A stretch of DNA of 64,000 nucleotides from Alterisphingorhabdus sp051668705. GTDB lineage: Bacteria; Pseudomonadota; Alphaproteobacteria; Sphingomonadales; Sphingomonadaceae. The stretch spans positions 2,666,001 through 2,730,000 of the forward strand of contig NZ_CP196351.1 in the NCBI RefSeq assembly GCF_051668705.1, in the 5' to 3' direction. The translations under genes were made by a program, and so were the position numbers. The notes under the pieces are model-generated. The model searched no databases, was not told where the DNA came from, and was given only the letters and a program-made list of their open reading frames with translations. Positions within the stretch are counted from its first letter, which is position 1. Each line of letters opens with the position of its first letter. Positions 20,457 through 28,849 of the stretch are shown here, piece after piece.

Positions 20457-20630
20457 TTAGCCATGTCTTGGACGGCGTACCGGTTTGGCGGTGCGGTTCT
20501 GAGCCGATGGCTGATGCCCGCGCCGCTGCACGGACAATGGCAATGGCCATTTTGCCGACCCGGCAAGCGGTTGCACAGCCAGCGGCATCGCGGCTGTAAC
20601 CGGCACATTATTATCAAGCGGAACGGGCAT
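20457..20630 (-). CDS. small coupled ORF in the GTA cluster
   Basis: 57 residues, rich in Pro, Arg and Ala, with no family recognised (starts MPVPLDNNVPVTAAMPL). The ATG overlaps the upstream stop codon as TAATG and the stop is 17 bases before the next start. It therefore exactly fills the gap between two genes, which favours a real coupled gene. A longer frame from 20672 exists but would overlap the upstream gene. Confidence 0.55.
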   Translation of the reverse strand: MPVPLDNNVPVTAAMPLAVQPLAGSAKWPLPLSVQRRGHQPSAQNRTAKPVRRPRHG

Positions 20631-21307
20631 TAGCTGTCTGCCAGAAAGCTGATGCCCGACAGGCTGAACCAAGCAGGTGAACCTGATTGCAGCACGACAT
20701 CGCCATTTGAACGGATAAAGATCCCGACAACATCGCTGGAGCCTGAATTGCGCACGGTGAAAAATTCGGTCGCTGATGGTCCCATATCATTTGGCAAGGT
20801 GAAGAGGATAATATTGTTACCGCCTGCGCCGCCACCAATATTACCAGACAGATATACCCGCTGGTCCGCGCCTTTATAATATTGCACTGGTGCTGCCCAT
20901 GGCGCGAAATTGCCCCAGCCATTTTCAAATTGCGGCACGTGCAATATTGGCGCTGTGGGCTGGTCCACTATTGGCGGTTCTTGTGCTTCACTGAACCAGC
21001 GGGCAGAGGCCGTCAGGGCAATGGTTTTTTGTCCCGCTATAAAGTCACACGCTCCTGCTCCATCGCTGGAAATATCGGCAAGCCGTTCTACAGCAAAATT
21101 TTCGCCTTGTGGCACCAAATGCCCGATACCGACTTCCCATTGCGGCACCACACCCTCGCCAGTAATGACATAGGCAAATGTTTCATCTGGCGTCGCGGCT
21201 TCTGCAAAACTGCGAAAGCCCGGAACGGCGCCAGTCAGTTGTAACGGTCCAGTGCCGACGGACAGGCTGCTTTCCAAGATTCGATCAGCGAAGAATAATC
21301 TCTGCAT
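20630..21307 (-). CDS. putative structural/accessory protein between capsid and connector genes
   Basis: 225 residues. N-terminus MQRLFFADRILESSLSVGTG then LTGAVPGFRSFAEA and WEVGIGHLVPQGENFAVERL matches a common small module of phage fibre and structural proteins. The C-terminal part is beta-rich (FTVRNSGSSDVVGIFIRSNG). Function unknown. It is an addition relative to the classical GTA order, lying between capsid and connector. Start has GGAAGC upstream. Confidence 0.75.
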   Translation of the reverse strand: MQRLFFADRILESSLSVGTGPLQLTGAVPGFRSFAEAATPDETFAYVITGEGVVPQWEVGIGHLVPQGENFAVERLADISSDGAGACDFIAGQKTIALTASARWFSEAQEPPIVDQPTAPILHVPQFENGWGNFAPWAAPVQYYKGADQRVYLSGNIGGGAGGNNIILFTLPNDMGPSATEFFTVRNSGSSDVVGIFIRSNGDVVLQSGSPAWFSLSGISFLADS

Positions 21308-21432
21308 GAAAGCTTCCTTTCAGATCATATAGGTGTCTGCGCCGCTGGTAGGGGACGAACCAGCGGCGCAGACAAAACCCCAAGGCCAAAAGGCATTGGA
21401 GCGAAACAGATAAGCAAATATGTGCGATGCTA

Positions 21433-22671
21433 TTAGGCGGTGAACTGGAGCAATTTGATCGCTTCAGAGTTCACCACCTGCCCGCCAACACGCTTGGTCG
21501 CATAAAAGTGCACAAAGGGTTTGTTGGTAAACGGATCACGCAGAATATTGGTCGCGCTGCGCTCTGTAATCAAATAACCGGCGCGGAAATTACCAAAGGC
21601 GATTGATAGGCTGTCATCCGCAATATCGGGCATATCCTCTGCCTCAACCACAGGATAACCCAGCAAAGTGTCCGGACGACCTTCAGCAAGACCTGCCTGC
21701 CACAAAAACGCGCCATCGGCAGTTTTGAACTTGCGGATAATCGCCAGTGTCGATGAATTCATCACAAAACTAGCACCTTGCCGATAGCCAGGCTTAAGGC
21801 TGTGCACCAAATCGATCAGGCGATCTTCTGGATTGACAGCAGAAAAGCCGCCATCCGCGCCCGTACCGATTACTTGCAAGGTGCCAAAAGGCCTTGCATC
21901 ATCACCATTAGCGCTGACCGGAGCAGTGAGAAAGCCAGCCGGTTGGTTATTGCCAGTGCCACCAACAAAAGCCGCGCCTTCCGCACGCGCAAATTCCTCG
22001 GCAATCTCTCCGGCCAGCCAGCTTTCAACATCAAATGCTGCATCATCCAGCATGGCCTGACTCGCCGCAGGATTGGCATAAAGCTCGCCAGTGGGCGGCG
22101 CGATTTCGGCAAATTCCGGTGTATCGGTTTCAGGTCGGCCAGCAGTTTCGCTCACCCAGCCCGACGGAGTACCGCCATGAGTAACCAGCTTGCGATAACC
22201 CGCACTTCCTGTTTGCACGACATTAGCAATGGCACGAATGGGGGAAATGTCAGTCAGAACACGCCCGATAACAGCGTCAATTTCCTGCGGTACAGCAAAG
22301 CCGCCCTCTGGGCCGCTATTTGCACTAAAGCTCTTAACCTCCCCGCTTTGCCCGCGCCGCAAATAGCCATCAACAAATTGCTGTGTTGCAGGGCTGCGCG
22401 AGATACTTTTTGTGCCTGTCACAGCTTCACCATTGCTGGTCGACAGTGCAGGCCGAGCTGCTGCACTGGCAATACGCGCCAGACCGTCTTTCAACTGCCG
22501 GGTTTCCCCTTGCAAGCTGGTGACATCGGCTTTGATGCCATCAACATTGCTCTCTACCGCGCTGATGCGAGCTTCATGCTCTTCGCTCTTCAAAATTGCA
22601 TCGAAACTTGCTGCGAGCGGGTCCGTAGCAGCCGTGCCGCTAGCGGTGTTATTCTCAGTCATATTGTCCAT
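21433..22671 (-). CDS. GTA major capsid protein (HK97 fold, gp5-like)
   Basis: 412 residues. The N-terminal ~100 residues form a coiled-coil scaffold-like delta domain (EEHEARISAVESNVDGIKAD). Then follows the HK97-fold body with GGFAVPQEIDAVIGRVLTDI, FVGGTGNNQPAGFLTAP and the P-domain YPVVEAEDMPDIADDS. It would be cleaved by the adjacent protease after the delta domain. Start ATG at 22671 is preceded by AAAGGAAA. Confidence 0.95.
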   Translation of the reverse strand: MDNMTENNTASGTAATDPLAASFDAILKSEEHEARISAVESNVDGIKADVTSLQGETRQLKDGLARIASAAARPALSTSNGEAVTGTKSISRSPATQQFVDGYLRRGQSGEVKSFSANSGPEGGFAVPQEIDAVIGRVLTDISPIRAIANVVQTGSAGYRKLVTHGGTPSGWVSETAGRPETDTPEFAEIAPPTGELYANPAASQAMLDDAAFDVESWLAGEIAEEFARAEGAAFVGGTGNNQPAGFLTAPVSANGDDARPFGTLQVIGTGADGGFSAVNPEDRLIDLVHSLKPGYRQGASFVMNSSTLAIIRKFKTADGAFLWQAGLAEGRPDTLLGYPVVEAEDMPDIADDSLSIAFGNFRAGYLITERSATNILRDPFTNKPFVHFYATKRVGGQVVNSEAIKLLQFTA

Positions 22672-22684
22672 GGGGTATTTCCTT

Positions 22685-23170
22685 TCACATTGGGGCTTTT
22701 AATATTGGGGATTGCGGGAACTCTGTTTGAGTATTTGCCGTCATCATGTGGATTTGGGCACCTGGCTGCATAGGGTGTGTGACCATGCTGACCTCCACCA
22801 GATCCAGAGCCAGTAATTCGCGGCGAGCAAGACTGGCTTGCAGCACCTCAGCGAAACTGCGCACGCGATAACCAAAGGACAGGCCGGTCACCGCCCTTTG
22901 GGCCAGCATCTGCCGGGCTTTGGCGGCAACATTATCGCCGCCTGCAAGCCTTGCGATAATGCGCAGGCCTCGCCGGTCCTCTGCGGCATAGACAATCTGC
23001 CCAATTTGTTGATCTTGCCGATGCTGCCACAATAAAGGCCAGTTTTTCTGCCGCCCTAATGCGTGACGAAATGCGCCGTGGCGGATAATGTCCCCACCGC
23101 GATCCACTCTGTCAAACAAAGCAGCATATCCAGCAATGCGTATGTCGCTGTTGCGGGATAGCTGGCTCAT
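22685..23170 (-). CDS. GTA prohead protease (gp4-like)
   Basis: 161 residues from the ATG at 23170, which overlaps the previous stop by four bases (ATGA). The frame is open further upstream but that part overlaps the previous gene. IRIAGYAALFDRVDRGGDII is the HK97 prohead protease start. The catalytic His is in LLWQHRQDQQIG (about 58) and the Ser in AVTGLSFGYRV (about 105). It matures the capsid. Confidence 0.92.
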   Translation of the reverse strand: MSQLSRNSDIRIAGYAALFDRVDRGGDIIRHGAFRHALGRQKNWPLLWQHRQDQQIGQIVYAAEDRRGLRIIARLAGGDNVAAKARQMLAQRAVTGLSFGYRVRSFAEVLQASLARRELLALDLVEVSMVTHPMQPGAQIHMMTANTQTEFPQSPILKAPM

Positions 23171-23475
23171 GCAATCCAGTCCCACAGGCCAAGCCGCACA
23201 GCGATACCGATCAATAACATTGCCAGCACGCCGCGCACAGCCCATTGGATGACCGCTTTCCATGCGCTGGCCTTTGCATCGCGCCACGCCCTTAGCAGCT
23301 CGCGCAGTTCGGCAAAATCATCCTGCGCCTTCTCATCGGACAGGCCCAAACGGTCCAGCACCCGTGCCGCGCCCAGATCACTGGCCTCTTCGACAATGGC
23401 GCGCAACGTTACCAGATCACCGCCTTCATTTTCTGCCTGCGCGACCAACCGCGCCAGCATATCTTCATTGTTCAT
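23167..23475 (-). CDS. small GTA-cluster membrane protein (gp3.5 position, DUF6127-like)
   Basis: 102 residues from the ATG at 23475, chosen because AAGGAG lies nine bases upstream. An ATG at 23493, overlapping the portal stop, is an alternative. Contains a helical region (LRAIVEEASDLGAARVLDRL) and a C-terminal membrane segment (GVLAMLLIGIAVRLGLWDW). Similar small proteins occur between portal and protease in sphingomonad GTAs. Function unknown. Confidence 0.75.
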   Translation of the reverse strand: MNNEDMLARLVAQAENEGGDLVTLRAIVEEASDLGAARVLDRLGLSDEKAQDDFAELRELLRAWRDAKASAWKAVIQWAVRGVLAMLLIGIAVRLGLWDWIA

Positions 23476-23489
23476 GATGTCATGCTCCT

Positions 23490-24680
23490 TCATTGCCCAG
23501 AACTATGGGTTGCTGGCATCAGGCCGACGGCCTCCCGCTTCTCATCATCAGACAGAAAATCAGCAGCATTTATACGCGACCAGAGCCGCTCTCTGTCTTC
23601 AGAAAAGGCAGGGATTTGATCCATATCGACCCGCAATGGATCGACCCTATCAGCACCAAATGACGGCCATTGCGTCAAAGCGCTGTTCAGCCCGTCCAAA
23701 ATGCTGCCCAATAAGGGCATGATAGTAAGCCGCCACAAAGCGCGATTGGCTTCACGGTAATTGGCATAGGCATTATCGCCTGGTAGACCTATGATCATAG
23801 GCGGTACGCCAAAGGCCAGTGCAATTTCCCGCGCCGCGGTGGCCTTTAAGGCCACAAAGTCCATATCCGCAGGGCTCAAACTCATGCCCTGCCATTTCAA
23901 ACCGCCTTCTAACAGCAAAGGCCGACCGGCATTATCCGCACCCGAATAGCTGGCTTCCAGCTCGGCCTTAAGACGATCAAACTGGTCAGCGCTCAACACC
24001 GCACCCGGCTCACCTGGGTCATAAACCAAAGCGCCCGATGGTCGTGCGGCATTATCAAGCAGTGAGCGATTCCAGCGGCTAGCCGCATTATGGATAGCCA
24101 CAGATTCCGCCGCTGCCCCCAAACACCCTAGTCCATAATGATCGTCATCGGGGTGGAAACTGCGCAGATGAACAATTTGCGGCTTCCCGTCGTCAGCCAT
24201 TGCATCGATGCGATTTATTTTTTCGCCAATTTGGTACAAATAACATTTAGGCCAGCCATTTTCGTCCGTTTCGACAGTTATTCGGTCAGGACGCAAAGCA
24301 TAAAGGCTTTCTATGTCTCCATCAGCGCCGCAAATAATCTGCACATAGCTATTGCCGTGCAGCACCAAATGCGATGCTATCAGACTGAGCAAAGGCGTGC
24401 CTTGCGCAGCTATGTTGATAATAGCTTTTGCCGCTTCGTCTCCGGCCAATGGGGCACTGCCTACACTGTCAGCAACAATGCGGACACAGCGCTGCGCGAC
24501 GGGATTCTGCAAATAGGCCGCACGCAGCAAAGCCACATAGCTTTGCCCTGAAGCGCTGCCCCCTTGTACGCCATATCCCGAACCGGAAGCATAAAAAAAC
24601 CGCCCTGAAGGCGGTGACAGCTGCGGCTTATGGGGCGACCCGCCTTTGAAAGCGAGCGCCAGATTTGACAGGATTCCCAC
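23490..24680 (-). CDS. GTA portal protein (gp3-like)
   Basis: 396 residues from a GTG at 24680, which has GAGGAGA upstream and lies 11 bases after the terminase stop. A longer frame from 24752 would overlap the terminase. HK97-type portal motifs include YVALLRAAYLQNPVAQRCVR, HGNSYVQIICGADG, LRSFHPDDDHYGLGCLGAAA (two parts) and FGVPPMIIGLPGDNAYANY. The dodecameric portal is the DNA entry channel. Confidence 0.94.
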   Translation of the reverse strand: MGILSNLALAFKGGSPHKPQLSPPSGRFFYASGSGYGVQGGSASGQSYVALLRAAYLQNPVAQRCVRIVADSVGSAPLAGDEAAKAIINIAAQGTPLLSLIASHLVLHGNSYVQIICGADGDIESLYALRPDRITVETDENGWPKCYLYQIGEKINRIDAMADDGKPQIVHLRSFHPDDDHYGLGCLGAAAESVAIHNAASRWNRSLLDNAARPSGALVYDPGEPGAVLSADQFDRLKAELEASYSGADNAGRPLLLEGGLKWQGMSLSPADMDFVALKATAAREIALAFGVPPMIIGLPGDNAYANYREANRALWRLTIMPLLGSILDGLNSALTQWPSFGADRVDPLRVDMDQIPAFSEDRERLWSRINAADFLSDDEKREAVGLMPATHSSGQ

Positions 24681-24691
24681 AGATAATCTCC

Positions 24692-26059
24692 TCAAGTCAT
24701 ACGTATTTTCGGATCGCCTTTGCGCCCAAACAAAAGCTCTGTCAGTGCCCATACCAATGCATCTGCACGGTCTGGTGAGCGGCCAGGGCCGACATAATCA
24801 CCCCCGGTCAGCAACCCGCACATTTCATCTTCTAACTGCGCAAACATGCCCAAATGCTGCACCCGGCCTGCTTCATAAAGCGCCGCCACAGGTTCAGCAC
24901 GGGCGGTTTTGCCGCGACTGGCATGAACCAGTGTCACTGGCAGAGAAACACAGGCCGCTTCCAGCACAGAGCGCACCATAGCGCCGCCCTGATTAGCCTC
25001 TGCTATCACACGATCAGCACCCCAAATCTGCGCCGCTTGCGCGACCGCGCGGGCCCATTTCTCCGGAGAGGCTTTCTCCACACTGGCATCAGCCAGAACA
25101 TGGCCCATAGCGTTTGCGTGCAATCCGACGACGATGATGCCACATGCATCACCGGTCGCGCTGGCCGGTGGATCAACCCCAATCACAATACGTCGATAAT
25201 TTTGTAAAAAGGCGCTATCAATGCTTTGCAAGCGGCATTTTTCGATCAGACCGCGCGTCCATAATGCCCCTTCCGCATCTTCTATCAATTCGCCATATAG
25301 TTCCTGCCGACCGAGCTGGCTGCGGCCATATTGGCCGTGGATAGACGCCAAAAAGCTATCTGGCAGATTGGCCTGATTATCGGATGTACTGCCCCGCGTT
25401 ACGGCAATGTCGTCGCGATCCAGCAAGGCCTTGAGCAAAGGCACGGCCCGCGGTGTTGTGGTGGCCAGCACCCGTTGATCATTGCCCAGACGCAGGCCCA
25501 TCATCAAATTGCTCCAGCTTCTTTGCGCCAAACTGTTGCCACCATGACTTTGGTTTTTTAGTCCATTCTGTATATCCCATTTGGCTATTTCATCACACCA
25601 GCCATGGCTATGCTGCGGCCCGCGCAAGGCTTCTGGTTCGCCTGCGCTATAAGCGATAGCCTGAGCGCCTGATGACCATCGCAAACGCCGCAGGCTAGGC
25701 TCCCACAAAATCTGTTCCTGGCTTTTTGCAGTTGCCAACAGGCCGCTTTCACCTTCCACCATCACCGATCGCACCTCCCCCAAAGATGCACCGATCAAGG
25801 CAATGCGCGCATCGGGCGTGTTACGTGCAATATCATGCACCCATTCGGCTCCCGCGCGCGTCTTACCAAAGCCGCGCCCCGCCATAATCAGCCAGACCAG
25901 CCAATCACCATCTGGCGCAAGCTGTTCAGGCCGCGCCCAATTGTGCCAATTGTCCAAAAAAGCGCGCGCTGCGGCTACGCTCAAATTATCTAATGGCTGC
26001 TCGTCCCCATCATCCTCAAGCTGCTGCGCCAGCAACTCGGCAATGGACACTCCAGCCAT
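24692..26059 (-). CDS. GTA terminase large subunit (gp2-like)
   Basis: 455 residues. ATPase domain with the Walker A-like MAGRGFGKTRAGAEW (about residue 57-70) and Walker B region in the GWCDEIAKW segment (about 152-160). C-terminal RNase H-like nuclease with RIVIGVDPPAS (about 290) and later acidic residues. It powers headful packaging of host DNA into the particle. It lies 42 bases after the small-subunit gene. Confidence 0.95.
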   Translation of the reverse strand: MAGVSIAELLAQQLEDDGDEQPLDNLSVAAARAFLDNWHNWARPEQLAPDGDWLVWLIMAGRGFGKTRAGAEWVHDIARNTPDARIALIGASLGEVRSVMVEGESGLLATAKSQEQILWEPSLRRLRWSSGAQAIAYSAGEPEALRGPQHSHGWCDEIAKWDIQNGLKNQSHGGNSLAQRSWSNLMMGLRLGNDQRVLATTTPRAVPLLKALLDRDDIAVTRGSTSDNQANLPDSFLASIHGQYGRSQLGRQELYGELIEDAEGALWTRGLIEKCRLQSIDSAFLQNYRRIVIGVDPPASATGDACGIIVVGLHANAMGHVLADASVEKASPEKWARAVAQAAQIWGADRVIAEANQGGAMVRSVLEAACVSLPVTLVHASRGKTARAEPVAALYEAGRVQHLGMFAQLEDEMCGLLTGGDYVGPGRSPDRADALVWALTELLFGRKGDPKIRMT

Positions 26060-26101
26060 AAGCGCTCCTCATTTTAGCAATATTCTATATTCATGATAAT
26101 G

Positions 26102-26749
26102 TCAGGGCTGACCTTCCGCTCGTGGATTATCCGGGGACTGTGTATCTTGCGCAGTCACTTTCCGGCGATATGCCAAAAGCCGCGCCCGCAGCACATCGAC
26201 GGCATTATCCTGAGCGCCAGTCCCTGACTGCCGCGCGGCATGCTCACTGCGGTGCTGGCCCAAAAGACGCAGCGCCACGCCATTATCAAATTCGCGGGTC
26301 GTATCGATCCGCTTGCCACCGTAAAATATAGGCTTTTCCATACCGAAACGTGCCCGATAGAGCAGTTCCATCTCTAGCTCATCATAGCTTGCCGCAAGAG
26401 CTTGCTGCCATCGCAGCGCTTTTTCAGGGTCATTTGTGCGCGCAATCAAGGCCTGTTCAGCGGATATACCGCTTTCTTGCAGAGCCGCGCTGGCATCCGC
26501 CGTTTTCGCTAAGTGGATAAAGAAACAGTCCCAAGTGGCTTCATCTATATCATAGATATCCATACACGCGGCAGTGCCCGCATTTTCCGGTACCGTTTCA
26601 GAGGAACGGACCTTGCTCTTCAGACAGGCATCCAACGCATAAACCTGCCCCTTTCTCTCTACAGGAGACGCAATCGCATTATTTGCATCAACAGCAGTCG
26701 CTTCGGTCTTGGAAACCGCAAGCGTGCGGAATGGCGGCTTATCACTCAT
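26102..26749 (-). CDS. GTA small terminase-like protein (gp1-like)
   Basis: 215 residues from the ATG at 26749, which has AAGGAAGG seven bases upstream (a frame extends to 26794). The central part WDCFFIHLAKTADASAAL followed by ESGISAEQALIARTNDPE looks like a helix-turn-helix DNA-binding domain. It is followed by LRWQQALAASYDELEMELLY. This arrangement at the head of the cluster corresponds to GTA g1, shown in Rhodobacter to be the small terminase. Low-complexity N- and C-terminal ends. Confidence 0.8.
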   Translation of the reverse strand: MSDKPPFRTLAVSKTEATAVDANNAIASPVERKGQVYALDACLKSKVRSSETVPENAGTAACMDIYDIDEATWDCFFIHLAKTADASAALQESGISAEQALIARTNDPEKALRWQQALAASYDELEMELLYRARFGMEKPIFYGGKRIDTTREFDNGVALRLLGQHRSEHAARQSGTGAQDNAVDVLRARLLAYRRKVTAQDTQSPDNPRAEGQP

Positions 26750-26863
26750 GGTCCAGCCTTCCTTATCAATATGATGATGTTCGAAAATGTTCACGCTTTA
26801 GCGAGTGGCCGGCCGATAGATGTAAAGCCGCATGAGCGAATCGCTTTATCGTGATGTTGACTC

Positions 26864-26892
26864 TTTCTAACCTTAGAGCGTTACAAAGTCAA
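26864..26892 (-). promoter_or_regulatory. candidate promoter of the GTA operon
   Basis: On the minus strand TTGACT (26892-26887) and TAGAAA (26869-26864) are spaced by exactly 17 bases. The element points at the first GTA gene 115 bases away. It lies inside an inverted repeat, tgttgact (26855-26862) / agtcaaca (26887-26894), which could be a regulator site overlapping the promoter. Confidence 0.4.
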
Positions 26893-26911
26893 CACATAAA
26901 AACCTATTTGG

Positions 26912-28729
26912 TTATTTTCCTTGTAAGGCAGCCAAGCCTTCATGCTCTGATAATTGCTGCGTCACATAATCTGCGGCAATCTCCGCTTGTTTGCGGCCCA
27001 AATGCCAGTCGAGAATCTGCATACCCTCAACAATAGGCGGCTGAAGGACGATATCACCGTCGCGCAACATTGCTTTGGAAGCGATACGGCTAGCGACCAC
27101 CATCGAGCGTGACATGATATCGACAATAGACGGAAAGTCGTCAGGCGCTGGTCTGCGCAGAACAACATCGCGCAGCAATCCAAGGCGTGAACGCAAACTG
27201 TCATATTGCGCATCAACACGCCATGTTTCCTGCGTATCGCCCAGTGTCACCACAATATTCGGGCCGGTTTTCATTTTGCGCATCATATTCACCGGAATAT
27301 TGTCCAACACGCCGCCGTCGATCAGAATATTGCCGTCACTGTCAATAAAGGGTGGCAAAATGGTTGGAAGCGATCCAGATGCGCGCACCGCCTCCCATAA
27401 AGGGCCGTGACGGTGAACATGAAGATCATTGGTAGAAAGATTGGTCGAGATGCCAAAAAAGTTTATCGGCTGATCAGCTATATCTTTTGTTGAATAGCGT
27501 GTTTGCAACTCTGCATCAAAAACCGACGGGTCGAGCAATGAGTGCACGGGCACAGTGAACCGGCGCATGGCTTTGGCTGCGATAAACATCGCCTCCATTT
27601 GATCGAGCGTTTGGGCGACACTATCCCCTTGCGCGATGGCCCCGCCCATGGCCGCACCTGCGCTGGTGCCACCGATAAAATCGATCGGTATATTGGCCTT
27701 TTGCAACCCCCGCACTATGCCCAGATGCGCACAACCCAAAGCGCCACCGCCAGCCAGTACCAGGCCAACCGCATTGCCGGTTAAAAAACGCGCTAGCTTC
27801 GCAAAGTCGCCATCATTGTCGAGCGCAATATGATGATGCAAATGCGGCTGACGACCTTCCAACCAGTCACATGTGCCGCTTATAGGCGTATCGCCAGAAC
27901 TACGCAGCAATGCCAAAGTACGGTTTGGGCTATCAATTGCTTGTAACGCAGCCTGTTCTTTGGGTGAAACCGGCTTGGCCGCGACCATAGCATCGCCCAC
28001 CATCAATAATGCATCGGCATTGCGGGTTATCATGGATGAGCGCGCATCGTCACCATTTGCATCGAGCAGCAACCAAGTGCCTTTTTCCTCATGCTGCGCC
28101 AGCCATTGCTGATAGCTGTGGTCATCGCCATCAGGGGCATCTCCTGCCGATACACAGGCCACAACATGCTGCGCGCCGAGAATCCCTTGCATAGCATGGG
28201 CCAAACGGCGGTGGAAATCTTCCGGCAAAGGCGAGTCCCCGGCCGCAAGACAAGCGATAACACGGGGCGTAGACGCTTCCAGTGAGGCAGTCCGGGCCGT
28301 GACCTTTGCCAGTCTGCGCGAGACGGCTTTCAGCAAGGCCGCACTGATTTCGGGGTGCGCATTCACCAGTGCCTCATAATCTGAACGATCAAGAGCGATA
28401 ACCTGGCTGTCACGTATGGCTTGCAGACTGGCGGTGCGAGTCCCGCCGCCAAAAAACGCCAATTCGCCAACCGGTTCACCAGCATCTATGCGAGCAACGG
28501 TTTTGCTAACCCCTGAGCCGTCTTGAATAATAACACGAAACCGGCCCGTAACGACAAAAAAGAGTGTGTCCGCTTCTTCACCCTGACGAACAAGAAACGT
28601 GCCGCCTGAAATTTTCCGCCGCTCAGCAGCCTTATCGATCGCCAACAATGCCCCTTCGGACAATTCCGAAAACAGCGCATTTTTCGCCCAGCTGATCGTA
28701 CGCTCTTTGCTCTCAGCCATCTTGGCCAT
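26912..28729 (-). CDS. cNMP-binding domain / patatin-like phospholipase (NTE-type)
   Basis: 605 residues. N-terminal cyclic-nucleotide-binding-like domain (about 18-135, with FVVTGRFRVIIQDG and GEPVGELAFFGG), a middle linker, then a patatin domain (about 320-480). The patatin domain has the oxyanion loop GGGALGCAHLG, nucleophile motif GGTSAGA and catalytic Asp in DGGVLDN. Family members are serine lysophospholipases regulated by or attached to a cNMP domain. Likely membrane-associated esterase; physiological substrate unknown. Confidence 0.92.
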   Translation of the reverse strand: MAKMAESKERTISWAKNALFSELSEGALLAIDKAAERRKISGGTFLVRQGEEADTLFFVVTGRFRVIIQDGSGVSKTVARIDAGEPVGELAFFGGGTRTASLQAIRDSQVIALDRSDYEALVNAHPEISAALLKAVSRRLAKVTARTASLEASTPRVIACLAAGDSPLPEDFHRRLAHAMQGILGAQHVVACVSAGDAPDGDDHSYQQWLAQHEEKGTWLLLDANGDDARSSMITRNADALLMVGDAMVAAKPVSPKEQAALQAIDSPNRTLALLRSSGDTPISGTCDWLEGRQPHLHHHIALDNDGDFAKLARFLTGNAVGLVLAGGGALGCAHLGIVRGLQKANIPIDFIGGTSAGAAMGGAIAQGDSVAQTLDQMEAMFIAAKAMRRFTVPVHSLLDPSVFDAELQTRYSTKDIADQPINFFGISTNLSTNDLHVHRHGPLWEAVRASGSLPTILPPFIDSDGNILIDGGVLDNIPVNMMRKMKTGPNIVVTLGDTQETWRVDAQYDSLRSRLGLLRDVVLRRPAPDDFPSIVDIMSRSMVVASRIASKAMLRDGDIVLQPPIVEGMQILDWHLGRKQAEIAADYVTQQLSEHEGLAALQGK

Positions 28730-28849
28730 CGCTACACCCGCTCCCTACCAAAGTCAGAAGCGAGCATAGCGACCCTGCAAAGAAATGCCATGCCCTAAAT
28801 CACAGGCGCAAATAGCAGAATAATGGTCTGGCGTCAGTGAGTGGGGCTA

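Larger units (their letters stand above)
10823..26749 (-). other. gene transfer agent (GTA) structural cluster
   Basis: About 20 same-strand, tightly packed or overlapping genes follow the order of the Rhodobacter capsulatus GTA: g1, g2, g3, g3.5, g4, g5, connectors, g8, g9, g10, g10.1, g11, g12, g13, g14, g15, then a DUF2793 protein. No integrase, repressor, replication, holin or endolysin gene is present. Base composition matches the flanking chromosome. These are the hallmarks of a domesticated alphaproteobacterial GTA that packages host DNA rather than an active prophage. Many start and stop codons overlap (ATGA, TAATG), indicating translational coupling. Confidence 0.9.

Noticed and set aside
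21778..22773. 331-codon plus-strand ORF
   Set aside because: Fully antisense to the well-supported capsid gene, no ribosome site, no recognisable family.
10823..26749. Active prophage
   Set aside because: No integrase, repressor, replication, holin or lysin genes, host-like composition and GTA gene order; a GTA explains it better.
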